Origin: a virus
Strand: one strand, 5' to 3'
IMG/VR virus record: IMGVR_UViG_3300034082_001172
Span: 1 to 24,289 of that record
Length of the DNA stretch: 24,289 bases
Below the pieces are notes generated by a model, which worked only from the letters and a program-made list of their open reading frames with translations, ran no database searches and had not been told where the DNA came from. Both the position numbers and the translations under genes were made by a program. Each line of letters opens with the position of its first letter. Within the stretch, counting starts at the first letter, position 1. Below, one piece after another: positions 16,726-21,634 of this stretch.

Positions 16726-17125
16726 CATAACCATCCACGGCACAGTAGGGCAAGAGCCTGAACTGCGCTTTTCAGCCAGCAACAACGCAGTCCTCACCTT
16801 CTCGGTGGCAGACAACTATGGCAAGGACGACAAGAAGAAAACAACATGGCACAACGTCATCGTTTTCGGCAAGGTCGCAGAGAACGTAGCGAACAGCATC
16901 TCCAAAGGTACAAGTGTCCTCATCACAGGACGCTACGAACAAGAGGAGTTCACCAAGAAGGACGGCACCAAAGGCAAGACAACCAAGTTGATTGCCGATG
17001 AAGTGGGTGTGTCATGCCGTTGGAACGCATGGGTGCGTGACCAGACCAGCGACACGGTATCTCAGACAGGCATGATTGGTAAGCCAATGCCTTCATCCAA
17101 CTTCACCGATGAAGAACCATTCTGA
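16718..17125 (+). CDS. ssb: Single-stranded DNA-binding protein
   Basis: A 135-residue SSB. The OB-fold start NNITIHGTVGQEPELRFSAS, the NAVLTFSVADN strand, TTWHNVIVFGKVAENVANSI and KGTSVLITGRYEQEEFTKKDG are all standard bacterial SSB features. A short linker leads to an acidic tip, FTDEEPF, the usual partner-docking tail. The linker is shorter than in host SSBs. It would coat single strands made by the exonuclease and support replication or recombination. An AAGGAAGAACCA site precedes the ATG. Coupled downstream by TGATG. Confidence 0.92.
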   Translation: MNNITIHGTVGQEPELRFSASNNAVLTFSVADNYGKDDKKKTTWHNVIVFGKVAENVANSISKGTSVLITGRYEQEEFTKKDGTKGKTTKLIADEVGVSCRWNAWVRDQTSDTVSQTGMIGKPMPSSNFTDEEPF

Positions 17126-17334
17126 TGCTCTTTGAAGACTGGCTTGCGATTGGCAGGGAACATGGCTTTTGTTCCCCGCCAGTCTGCTCCACCCACGATG
17201 GGCAACCGATGTCAGACCGTGAACTAGACATGTGGGATGACGGGGACGACCCGTGTATCCACATCCTGCGCCTCTATGAAGACCCACGCATGATGGAAGA
17301 AGTAGAAAAGAACATGCCTAAACGTGGTGACTGA
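17125..17334 (+). CDS. Conserved actinophage-type small protein
   Basis: A 69-residue protein coupled to ssb. WLAIGREHGFCSPPVCSTHD followed by DDGDDPCIHILRLY is a pattern I recognise from small actinobacterial phage and host proteins (W-G-F/W-CSPPVC-THDG then E/D-GDDPC), with three Cys that may bind metal. No function is assigned. It is a supporting marker for an actinobacterial host. Confidence 0.65.
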   Translation: MLFEDWLAIGREHGFCSPPVCSTHDGQPMSDRELDMWDDGDDPCIHILRLYEDPRMMEEVEKNMPKRGD

Positions 17335-17509
17335 ACAATGGGAGTTCACCCGTTCACATCCTGACTGTACGCACTGTGGCACAATCCTAAGAGCCATCAC
17401 CGCATACGACCAGCGCACACACGACACCTGTCCATGTGTATGCCACAGAAACAAAACAACGCAGGCAAAGTACGACCTGCAACAAAACAAAAGAAAGAAA
17501 AAGAAGTGA
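17324..17509 (+). CDS. Zinc-finger miniprotein with lysine tail
   Basis: A 61-residue protein with a GTG start overlapping the previous gene by 11 nt. SHPDCTHCG (11-19) and CPCVCH (36-41) provide two metal half-sites, and the C-terminus is KRKKKK. A nucleic-acid-binding zinc finger fits. Its TGA overlaps the GTG of the WhiB gene (GTGA). Confidence 0.6.
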   Translation: MVTEQWEFTRSHPDCTHCGTILRAITAYDQRTHDTCPCVCHRNKTTQAKYDLQQNKRKKKK

Positions 17510-17778
17510 TACTAGACCGACCATCATGGCAACAACGAGCCGAATGTCGGGGCGTACCATACACGGTAATGTTCCCCGAAAATCCTGGCGGTCAAGACAG
17601 TGTGTATCGTGAAGCGTTGAAGTTCTGCAACCGATGTGCGGTACGTGATGAGTGTCTTGCGTTCGCTATGAAAGAGGAAAGTGGACAGCGTTGTAGGTAT
17701 GGAATGTTCGGCGGCAAGACCCCGAAGGAACGCTACGCATTAGCGGATGAGCAGATACCTGTCCGTATCAGGACATAA
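17506..17778 (+). CDS. whiB: WhiB-family iron-sulfur transcription factor
   Basis: A 90-residue protein. The four WhiB cysteines are present as C14, then CNRC (C41, C44) and C50, the CxxC-x5-C arrangement that binds a [4Fe-4S] cluster. The following GMFGGKTPKER (66-76) matches the G(V/I)WGG turn and basic DNA-contact segment. The trailing region is short. WhiB proteins occur in Actinobacteria and their phages and act with the primary sigma factor; phage versions can repress host whiB genes. The GTG at 17506 overlaps the zinc-finger gene; the frame to 17434 lacks WhiB features. It is the last gene before a terminator. Confidence 0.92.
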   Translation: MILDRPSWQQRAECRGVPYTVMFPENPGGQDSVYREALKFCNRCAVRDECLAFAMKEESGQRCRYGMFGGKTPKERYALADEQIPVRIRT

Positions 17779-17780
17779 GT

Positions 17781-17819
17781 GAACCCCCGACCTCGGAAGG
17801 GGAGACAAGGCGGGGGTTC
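17781..17819. terminator. Bidirectional terminator-like hairpin between convergent operons
   Basis: GAACCCCCG and CGGGGGTTC make a perfect 9-bp stem around a 21-nt loop. It lies exactly between the last rightward gene (WhiB) and the last leftward gene. The T tract is weak on both strands, so efficiency is uncertain, but the position strongly suggests a shared terminator. Confidence 0.75.
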
Positions 17820-17839
17820 GTTACTTATGATAGCAGATT

Positions 17840-18097
17840 TTATATAGAAACTATGGTGTAGTTACTTTCGTACTGCATCCATGTGGATTCAATCTCGTTG
17901 TTTACAGCGTCCCGACCACGGAAGATGGTAGCCCGTTCCTTGACGGTAGTCCAACGGTATCCATCTAGTTGCATACAGTAATACTGTTGCGACCTTGGGC
18001 TATTGCGAGCAATCACGTACCTTTTGGTGTGTCTCCTACGCACACGGGCAAGAGCAGACAGGTTGTTGCGTACCGTCAAGACAGGGGCAAACCTCAT
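17840..18097 (-). CDS. Unknown basic protein, end of leftward operon
   Basis: An 85-residue basic protein starting MRFAPVLTVRNNLSALARVR, with an Arg/Lys-rich helix, then YVIARNSPRSQQYYCMQLDG and WTTVKERATIFRGRDAVNNE. The second half looks like a short beta-sheet domain plus helix. The start overlaps the upstream stop (ATGA). No family recognised. Last gene of the leftward unit. Confidence 0.6.
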   Translation of the reverse strand: MRFAPVLTVRNNLSALARVRRRHTKRYVIARNSPRSQQYYCMQLDGYRWTTVKERATIFRGRDAVNNEIESTWMQYESNYTIVSI

Positions 18098-18366
18098 GAC
18101 ACGACCACCTCAGGTACAGACAAGTCCTCCTCATAGATAAGGTGCGTCACCATCCCTGTCACCTTCGTAGCAGTGATGTGCTTTACCTTGACCTGTGTGA
18201 TGCGGAACCGCCAGCACCCACGGTACTGTGCCTGCTCACGGGCGTACTCAATGAGGCACTCAGGGGTACGGTTCTGACGGGCAGACCTGCCATCCACTGT
18301 GACAATCTCGCTGTCATTCCATGCGAACTTGTCGGCGTGGTATTCAATCTCGTATGTCCCGTTCAT
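18094..18366 (-). CDS. Unknown leftward-operon protein
   Basis: A 90-residue protein, MNGTYEIEYHADKFAWNDSE at the start, predicted beta-rich with one helix (PECLIEYAREQAQYRGCW). The section RFRITQVKVKHITATKVTG is a beta hairpin. Overlaps both neighbours by 1-4 nt, so translation is coupled. Unknown function. Confidence 0.6.
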   Translation of the reverse strand: MNGTYEIEYHADKFAWNDSEIVTVDGRSARQNRTPECLIEYAREQAQYRGCWRFRITQVKVKHITATKVTGMVTHLIYEEDLSVPEVVVS

Positions 18367-18674
18367 TATTTACCTCCCAAGATTTGTGAGGCTAGTTCCC
18401 TGTATGCGTTGATGAGATTGTCATCCTGTGCCTTGACAGTTCCCTCTGCTACGCACACCCAACGGCTACCGTTAGTCTCCCCATTGTCCACTGCGTATGC
18501 ACTGACAGTTACCTTGTCGTCAATGTGGTACAGGTTTAAATCCCATCCGTCACTATGGTTCCATTCGTCATACTCTGCGTTGGTGTCTGTTGTGTTGGCT
18601 AGGTATCCCATTAGCCATAGTTGTGCTGACCGTACCGCCTTTGCTGATACGTCTTCTACTGTTAGTTGTTTCAT
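18366..18674 (-). CDS. Unknown leftward-operon protein
   Basis: A 102-residue protein. The ATG at 18674 follows an AGAAGGAGAAG site and is preferred over a longer frame starting at 18713. It has an N-terminal helix (VEDVSAKAVRSAQLWLMGYL), a Trp/Asp-rich middle (DEWNHSDGWDLNLYHIDDKV) and a helical end (NLINAYRELASQILGGK). The acidic character suggests a protein-binding role, but nothing identifies a target. Confidence 0.6.
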   Translation of the reverse strand: MKQLTVEDVSAKAVRSAQLWLMGYLANTTDTNAEYDEWNHSDGWDLNLYHIDDKVTVSAYAVDNGETNGSRWVCVAEGTVKAQDDNLINAYRELASQILGGK

Positions 18675-18805
18675 TGTTCTTCTCCTTCTGTTGGGTCTTG
18701 ATTGATGTAGCAAGTAGCGCAGTACCTACCACTGGCAAACGTGATGCCTGCCCCTGTTGGTGTCCACTCTCCGCAGACCACGCATTGTTTATCAGGTGTT
18801 TCCAT
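18671..18805 (-). CDS. Zinc-ribbon miniprotein
   Basis: A 44-residue protein with CVVC (8-11) and CATC (29-32) knuckles, a compact zinc ribbon. The ATG has a GAAAGGGAAAACAAC leader typical of this operon, and the stop overlaps the next start (ATGA). Similar in layout to the C-terminal half of the 19019 gene. Confidence 0.6.
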   Translation of the reverse strand: METPDKQCVVCGEWTPTGAGITFASGRYCATCYINQDPTEGEEQ

Positions 18806-18827
18806 TGTTGTTTTCCCTTTCTATGGA

Positions 18828-19022
18828 TTACTTCTGTACCGTACCACGGTTGTGGTTGTGATACAAATCTTTACGTTGTGACGGGTGTCTCTCATACGAG
18901 CCACGCCTATGGTCACGCTTGACATCTCGCCATGCCTCCCACAAAATCAGTAGGAAGATAGAACCGAACGCCATGCCCATCCACATTAGGGCGATATAAA
19001 TATGTTCATTGTTTGCGTTCAT
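18828..19022 (-). CDS. Single-span membrane protein with His/Arg-rich tail
   Basis: A 64-residue protein. A short polar start is followed by a hydrophobic helix (IALMWMGMAFGSIFLLILW, about 10-28) and a strongly basic, His-rich tail (VKRDHRRGSYERHPSQRKD and on). Topology predicts the tail in the cytoplasm. The start overlaps the previous stop (ATGA). An early membrane protein of this type could act in superinfection exclusion, but that is speculation. Confidence 0.6.
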   Translation of the reverse strand: MNANNEHIYIALMWMGMAFGSIFLLILWEAWRDVKRDHRRGSYERHPSQRKDLYHNHNRGTVQK

Positions 19023-19366
19023 TTTGTTTCCATTTCTTTATTAAACTCTGTAACGATTGTGTCTATTGTCTGCCAACAAGTGAGGCAGTATGAGTAATCC
19101 CACTTGTGAACCATACGGTTCAGGGTGTGAGGTTCACCACATACGTGGCACTCGTTCAAGATGATTCTTTCTGTTGTGTTCATTGCGCCACCTTCTTGTT
19201 TGATTCCGCAAGGCTTGACCCGTTGGGGTAGATAATGTCGTACCACCCGAAGTGTGGCGTAGTAGATACTCTGCCCCTGCTGGCGTAGAAGATAACGCCA
19301 CGCCTCGTTCTCTGTTCTGAATGTGGCGAGTGTTCGCCCGTCCCGTGTTACTTCGTATGTTTCCAT
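19019..19366 (-). CDS. Two-part protein: small alpha/beta domain fused to zinc ribbon
   Basis: A 115-residue frame. The ATG at 19366 has a GGGAAGA site; an upstream extension to 19426 is not supported. Residues 1-45 (METYEVTRDGRTLATFRTEN and a helix ending in YATLRVV) look like a compact alpha/beta unit. After a linker, CHVC and CLTC form a zinc ribbon. An internal ATG at 19183 has its own AAGAAGGTGG site and would make a 54-residue zinc protein like its neighbour at 18671. So this may be two genes joined by loss of a stop, or a fusion with internal start. Confidence 0.6.
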   Translation of the reverse strand: METYEVTRDGRTLATFRTENEAWRYLLRQQGQSIYYATLRVVRHYLPQRVKPCGIKQEGGAMNTTERIILNECHVCGEPHTLNRMVHKWDYSYCLTCWQTIDTIVTEFNKEMETK

Positions 19367-19382
19367 TTCTAATCTTCCCTTT

Positions 19383-19601
19383 CTATTTCTGTAACAATGC
19401 GATGATGAAATCACGGTGGGCTTCACGCTCTGCCCGTGGTGTGTCTAGTAGAATGTCAATCATTACCTTGACACCCTTTAGTGTTGGGTGGCTATGGTCG
19501 TCCTCTGTTGTGGCGAACCACACCTGACGACCTAGCGGTGTCCCTGCTGTTCCTTGTTCGTGCTTTACGATTACGTAACCACGGTATGTGTATGTAGCCA
19601 T
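19383..19601 (-). CDS. Unknown leftward-operon protein, first gene after promoter A
   Basis: A 72-residue protein, MATYTYRGYVIVKHEQGTAG at the start. The N-terminal half is beta-like with a VWFATTEDDHSHPTLKG loop, the C-terminal half helical (VMIDILLDTPRAEREAHRDF). A GAAGGGAAACATA leader precedes the ATG and is nearly identical to that of the 20294 gene. It is the first gene downstream of the promoter at 19632-19686. Confidence 0.65.
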   Translation of the reverse strand: MATYTYRGYVIVKHEQGTAGTPLGRQVWFATTEDDHSHPTLKGVKVMIDILLDTPRAEREAHRDFIIALLQK

Positions 19602-19637
19602 TATGTTTCCCTTCTGTTGGCTATGAGTAACACGGTA
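19602..19637 (-). repeat. Shared promoter-leader repeat (second copy 20507-20544)
   Basis: The leaders of the genes at 19383 and 20294 share CTATGAGTAACACGGTA plus CTGTTGG and a TTTCCCTT ribosome-binding block almost base for base, up to and including the first codons (MAT). The copies sit between a CRP-like promoter and the start codon in both cases. The genes downstream are unrelated, which points to duplication of a promoter-leader cassette. Confidence 0.75.
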
Positions 19638-19686
19638 CAGCCATTCCGTACCAGTGTCAAGTATTTATTTTGTGACATATGTTACA
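19632..19686 (-). promoter_or_regulatory. Leftward promoter A with CRP-like palindrome
   Basis: Reading leftward: palindrome TGTAACATATGTCACA (19671-19686), 10 nt, TTGACA (19655-19660), 17 nt, TACCGT (19632-19637). The palindrome fits TGTGA-N6-TCACA with one mismatch. If TACCGT is the -10, the palindrome centres near -53.5. It drives the 19383 gene and genes below it. Confidence 0.7.
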
Positions 19687-19699
19687 CTCACTAACTCAA

Positions 19700-19715
19700 T
19701 GTTTCACGTTAAACA
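19700..19715. promoter_or_regulatory. parS-like site 1 (one mismatch)
   Basis: TGTTTCACGTTAAACA differs at one base (G to T) from the bacterial chromosomal parS sequence TGTTTCACGTGAAACA bound by ParB. It lies between the stop of the 19754 gene and the palindrome of promoter A, in non-coding DNA. The pairing extends one AA outward on the left side. It could bind ParB or a phage regulator. Confidence 0.55.
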
Positions 19716-19753
19716 TCTACTTGTATAGAGCAACTATTATTTATAGGTTAGGC

Positions 19754-19945
19754 TCACCTGATATTCTTTACCGACCAGTGTGACACCCACACCGAACCAG
19801 TCCCCGACATTGGTGCTATGAGATAATCCGTATTCCCGAACCGTTCCCTAGCGTCGATGATTGCTACGGTGAAACTCACCCCGTCTATTTTGTTGTAGTC
19901 TGCAACCTTTCCGATTGCGCTCTGTAATTCTGTTGCCGTTCTCAT
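19754..19945 (-). CDS. Unknown leftward-operon protein
   Basis: A 63-residue protein with a GAGGGG ribosome binding site inside the end of the upstream gene. The N-terminus is helical (TATELQSAIGKVADYN), the rest beta-like (VSFTVAIIDARERFG, YLIAPMSGTGSVWVSHWSV). No family recognised. About 150 nt of regulatory DNA follow its stop. Confidence 0.6.
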   Translation of the reverse strand: MRTATELQSAIGKVADYNKIDGVSFTVAIIDARERFGNTDYLIAPMSGTGSVWVSHWSVKNIR

Positions 19946-19949
19946 TGGT

Positions 19950-20291
19950 TCACCCCTCTTGAATCTTGTGTAATGCTGTACGTGCCGACTTAAGGCTTGC
20001 GTACTGACCGAACTCTCCTACCGTGTCAATGCTCCCCGTACCATCCGCTAATCGGATTGTGTACTCACGTTGTCCATTGGTGGCGTAGTTGTTCATTTCG
20101 CTAGTGATGAAGTACCGACCTAAATGTAGGTCTTCATACACTTTGCTCTTGAAAAATCGCAGAGTGTCGGGGCTAAAGAAGTGATGCCCGATGTCCTCGT
20201 TGTGGCGTTTGATTTGCGTCACGCTGAGGTACTTGCCCCCATGCTCCGCTTTAGGTGCGTACACGCTTGTTCGTTCTGTTGTTGTTTCCAT
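19950..20291 (-). CDS. Unknown leftward-operon protein
   Basis: A 113-residue protein; the ATG at 20291 matches the METTTE/METYE/MATTTE starts of sister genes, so the longer frame to 20354 is not used. The middle (FFSPDTLRFFKSKVYEDLHL) is helical, followed by GRYFITSEMN and REYTIRLADG beta strands and a C-terminal helix (LKSARTALHKIQ). The KYLSVTQIKRHNEDIGHHFF stretch is His-rich. No known family. Confidence 0.6.
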   Translation of the reverse strand: METTTERTSVYAPKAEHGGKYLSVTQIKRHNEDIGHHFFSPDTLRFFKSKVYEDLHLGRYFITSEMNNYATNGQREYTIRLADGTGSIDTVGEFGQYASLKSARTALHKIQEG

Positions 20292-20293
20292 TT

Positions 20294-20506
20294 TTAGTAT
20301 TCCATTTCTTCGTAGTAATCTGTTTCTTGTCCGTAGAAAATACGGGCGGAGCATACCGTTCCCTTGTGGGTTTCTGCTCCTAGCATTTGGTAGGCGTAGC
20401 CTTGTGCGTTTGCCTGTAGTGAGAACGTAACGATTCGGATTATCTCCCCCTCCTCGTTGAACGTAACTACTTTGTAGTTGGTTGTCTGTTCTGTTGTTGT
20501 AGCCAT
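20294..20506 (-). CDS. Unknown leftward-operon protein, first gene after promoter B
   Basis: A 70-residue acidic protein (MATTTEQTTNYKVVTFNEEG). It resembles a small beta-alpha-beta unit: KVVTFNEEGEIIRIVTF strands, a helix ANAQGYAYQML, a strand SARIFYG, then an acidic tail. It has an AGAAAGGGAAAC leader shared with the 19383 gene. The N-terminal beta hairpin style also resembles residues 1-45 of the 19019 protein, so a common fold is possible. Confidence 0.6.
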   Translation of the reverse strand: MATTTEQTTNYKVVTFNEEGEIIRIVTFSLQANAQGYAYQMLGAETHKGTVCSARIFYGQETDYYEEMEY

Positions 20507-20538
20507 TTTAGTTTCCCTTTCTGTTGGCTATGAGTAAC

Positions 20539-20593
20539 ACGGTATCGTGTTGGTTGTTAGTTGTCAAGTATTTCTTCTGTGACTTTTGTCACA
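20539..20593 (-). promoter_or_regulatory. Leftward promoter B with perfect CRP-like palindrome
   Basis: Reading leftward: TGTGACAAAAGTCACA (20578-20593), 10 nt, TTGACA (20562-20567), 17 nt, TACCGT (20539-20544). The palindrome is a perfect TGTGA-N6-TCACA. It overlaps the 3' end of the 20557 gene, so the promoter is partly inside coding DNA. It would add transcription for the 20294 gene and beyond. Confidence 0.75.
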
Positions 20594-20829
20594 CTGTCGT
20601 AGTGGTATTTAGTTGTAGTAAATCGGCGTTGAAAAAATAGTTCCCATATTTTTCCGTTATCTGCCATGTGTTCTAGGTCACATTTACATTGGTGGCAGAT
20701 ATCTTCTAACAATTCTTCACCATTAGGCGTAGACCATTTAGGCGTAAACATATCGGTACGGTATGAGGCTCTATATTCGGGCGTATCCATATCGCAACGT
20801 GAACAGTATTTGTTGAGTGTTGTTAGCAT
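20557..20829 (-). CDS. CxxC-containing protein, possible zinc-binding
   Basis: A 90-residue protein; the ATG at 20829 overlaps the upstream stop (TAATG) and is preferred to the start at 20880. CSRC (about 9-12) and CHQCKC (about 46-51) give a split zinc site. The end (HYDSVTKVTEEILDN) is encoded by DNA that also carries the -35 and palindrome of promoter B. Unknown function. Confidence 0.6.
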   Translation of the reverse strand: MLTTLNKYCSRCDMDTPEYRASYRTDMFTPKWSTPNGEELLEDICHQCKCDLEHMADNGKIWELFFQRRFTTTKYHYDSVTKVTEEILDN

Positions 20830-21020
20830 TATTGTTCCCCAATTTCTTCGTGGCAGATATCGCAAGTCATATCGTGACATTCGTCACTAGCGAAGATAGG
20901 TTGTGGCATATCTCGTGTAGTTTGCGCATACCTAACGGTAGGCGTATGGTCTAGACAGTAAGCGGAACCATTAAAGGTATGTCCTAGCACTGTCCATGTT
21001 TTCATGTAGTAAGTAGTCAC
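20829..21020 (-). CDS. Cys/His-rich small protein
   Basis: A 63-residue protein with a GTG start preceded by AGAAAAAGGGAAAA. It contains YCLDHT, ECHDMTCDICHEE, giving a cluster of Cys and His near the C-terminus (CxxxxCxxC) that may hold zinc. The upstream 38-nt gap contains the perfect parS-like site. Unknown function. Confidence 0.6.
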   Translation of the reverse strand: MTTYYMKTWTVLGHTFNGSAYCLDHTPTVRYAQTTRDMPQPIFASDECHDMTCDICHEEIGEQ

Positions 21021-21040
21021 TATATTTTCCCTTTTTCTAA

Positions 21041-21056
21041 TGTTTCACGTGAAACA
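21041..21056. promoter_or_regulatory. Perfect parS-like site 2
   Basis: TGTTTCACGTGAAACA is identical to the canonical chromosomal parS of many bacteria, including Actinobacteria. The palindrome extends to 20 bp (21039-21058). It occupies the gap between the stop of the 21059 gene and the ribosome binding region of the 20829 gene. No promoter is visible beside it. Confidence 0.7.
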
Positions 21057-21058
21057 TT

Positions 21059-21256
21059 TTACCTTTCGTATTCTGTCCATGTCCATTCATCACACTGACT
21101 GCGTAGCCAGGTAGAACAAGTGGTGAATGGGTAGTCTTCTTCTGTTACGTGCCCGACAACTTTTGTATCGGTCACAATATCTGTCCATACGGACATTCTT
21201 TTGTTGGGTTGGTCACTATGCCAATTAGTGACTATGTAATGCCTGCCTTGTACCAT
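21059..21256 (-). CDS. First gene of the leftward operon, unknown
   Basis: A 65-residue protein (MVQGRHYIVTNWHSDQPNKR start). The ATG at 21256 has the operon's AAAGGGAAAACAAA leader; the longer frame from 21292 would start inside a parS-like palindrome and is rejected. Beta-rich N-terminus, KVVGHVTEEDYPFT loop and Trp-rich end (WLRSQCDEWTWTEYER). The first gene expressed from promoters C and D, so a likely immediate-early product. Confidence 0.65.
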   Translation of the reverse strand: MVQGRHYIVTNWHSDQPNKRMSVWTDIVTDTKVVGHVTEEDYPFTTCSTWLRSQCDEWTWTEYER

Positions 21257-21275
21257 TTTGTTTTCCCTTTCGTAA

Positions 21276-21291
21276 TGTTTCCCGTGAAACA
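21276..21291. promoter_or_regulatory. parS-like site 3 (one mismatch)
   Basis: TGTTTCCCGTGAAACA differs at one base from canonical parS. It lies in the transcribed leader between promoter C and the first leftward gene, around +16 to +31 if the assigned -10 is right. The pairing extends to 20 bp with one mismatch, so in RNA it could also fold as a hairpin. Confidence 0.55.
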
Positions 21292-21313
21292 TTTTCCCTA
21301 TCTGTTGGTAACT

Positions 21314-21368
21314 ACTCTATCAAGCGTTGCACACTTTGTCAAGTATTTATTGTGTGACCTTTGTCACT
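21314..21368 (-). promoter_or_regulatory. Leftward promoter C with CRP-like palindrome
   Basis: Reading leftward: AGTGACAAAGGTCACA (21353-21368), 10 nt, TTGACA (21337-21342), 17 nt, TAGAGT (21314-21319). The same architecture as A and B; the -10 is a better match. Placed about 60 nt upstream of the first leftward gene. Confidence 0.75.
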
Positions 21369-21408
21369 ATCTCTAGGGCTCCTAATCGGCTCCCCGTTGA
21401 TATGTACA

Positions 21409-21463
21409 ACACTACAGGAACCCGACCCACTTGTCAAGTCTTTTCTATGTGACTTCCGTCACA
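21409..21463 (-). promoter_or_regulatory. Leftward promoter D with perfect CRP-like palindrome
   Basis: Reading leftward: TGTGACGGAAGTCACA (21448-21463), 10 nt, TTGACA (21432-21437), 17 nt, TAGTGT (21409-21414). The outermost of four promoters, 95 nt upstream of promoter C, so C and D act in tandem on the whole leftward unit. Confidence 0.75.
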
Positions 21464-21472
21464 CCCCCAAAC

Positions 21473-21488
21473 ATACCCCCAAGGGTAT
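21473..21488. promoter_or_regulatory. ATACCC-N4-GGGTAT palindrome
   Basis: A perfect 6-bp inverted repeat (ATACCC, CCAA, GGGTAT) between promoter D and the first LexA box. It is probably an operator for an unidentified regulator, or a hairpin if transcribed. No second copy was seen in the window. Confidence 0.5.
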
Positions 21489-21495
21489 CCAAACA

Positions 21496-21509
21496 CGAAC
21501 ACATGTTCG
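21496..21509. promoter_or_regulatory. LexA-type SOS box 1
   Basis: CGAACACATGTTCG matches the actinobacterial/Bacillus-type LexA consensus CGAAC-RNRY-GTTCG at every position. It lies 33 bp upstream of the palindrome of promoter D. Binding by host LexA would tie leftward expression to DNA damage. Confidence 0.65.
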
Positions 21510-21547
21510 GTCTGCGAGAGCCTACCGCCAACCCCACCCAATTCCAC

Positions 21548-21563
21548 CGTGACTTCCGTCACA
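21548..21563. promoter_or_regulatory. Orphan CRP-like palindrome E
   Basis: CGTGACTTCCGTCACA repeats the core of palindrome D, including the same N4 (TTCC), exactly 100 bp away. No TTGACA follows at the 10-nt spacing on either strand. It may be an auxiliary site for looping or a remnant of a lost promoter. Confidence 0.55.
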
Positions 21564-21574
21564 CCAACCAACAA

Positions 21575-21588
21575 CGAACACACGTTCG
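21575..21588. promoter_or_regulatory. LexA-type SOS box 2
   Basis: CGAACACACGTTCG again fits CGAAC-RNRY-GTTCG completely. It is 79 bp from box 1 and 11 bp from palindrome E. Two boxes in under 100 bp, both in non-coding DNA, make chance occurrence unlikely. Confidence 0.65.
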
Positions 21589-21610
21589 CCTATCGTTCAT
21601 AGGCAGTTGT

Positions 21611-21634
21611 TAGGTGCCCCTACCTATTTTTTTT
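21611..21634 (+). terminator. Rightward intrinsic-terminator-like hairpin
   Basis: TAGGT-N6-ACCTA followed by eight Ts. The stem is only 5 bp, so it is weak. No rightward gene lies upstream, so it would end a short rightward transcript from the control region or insulate the region to the right. Confidence 0.4.
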
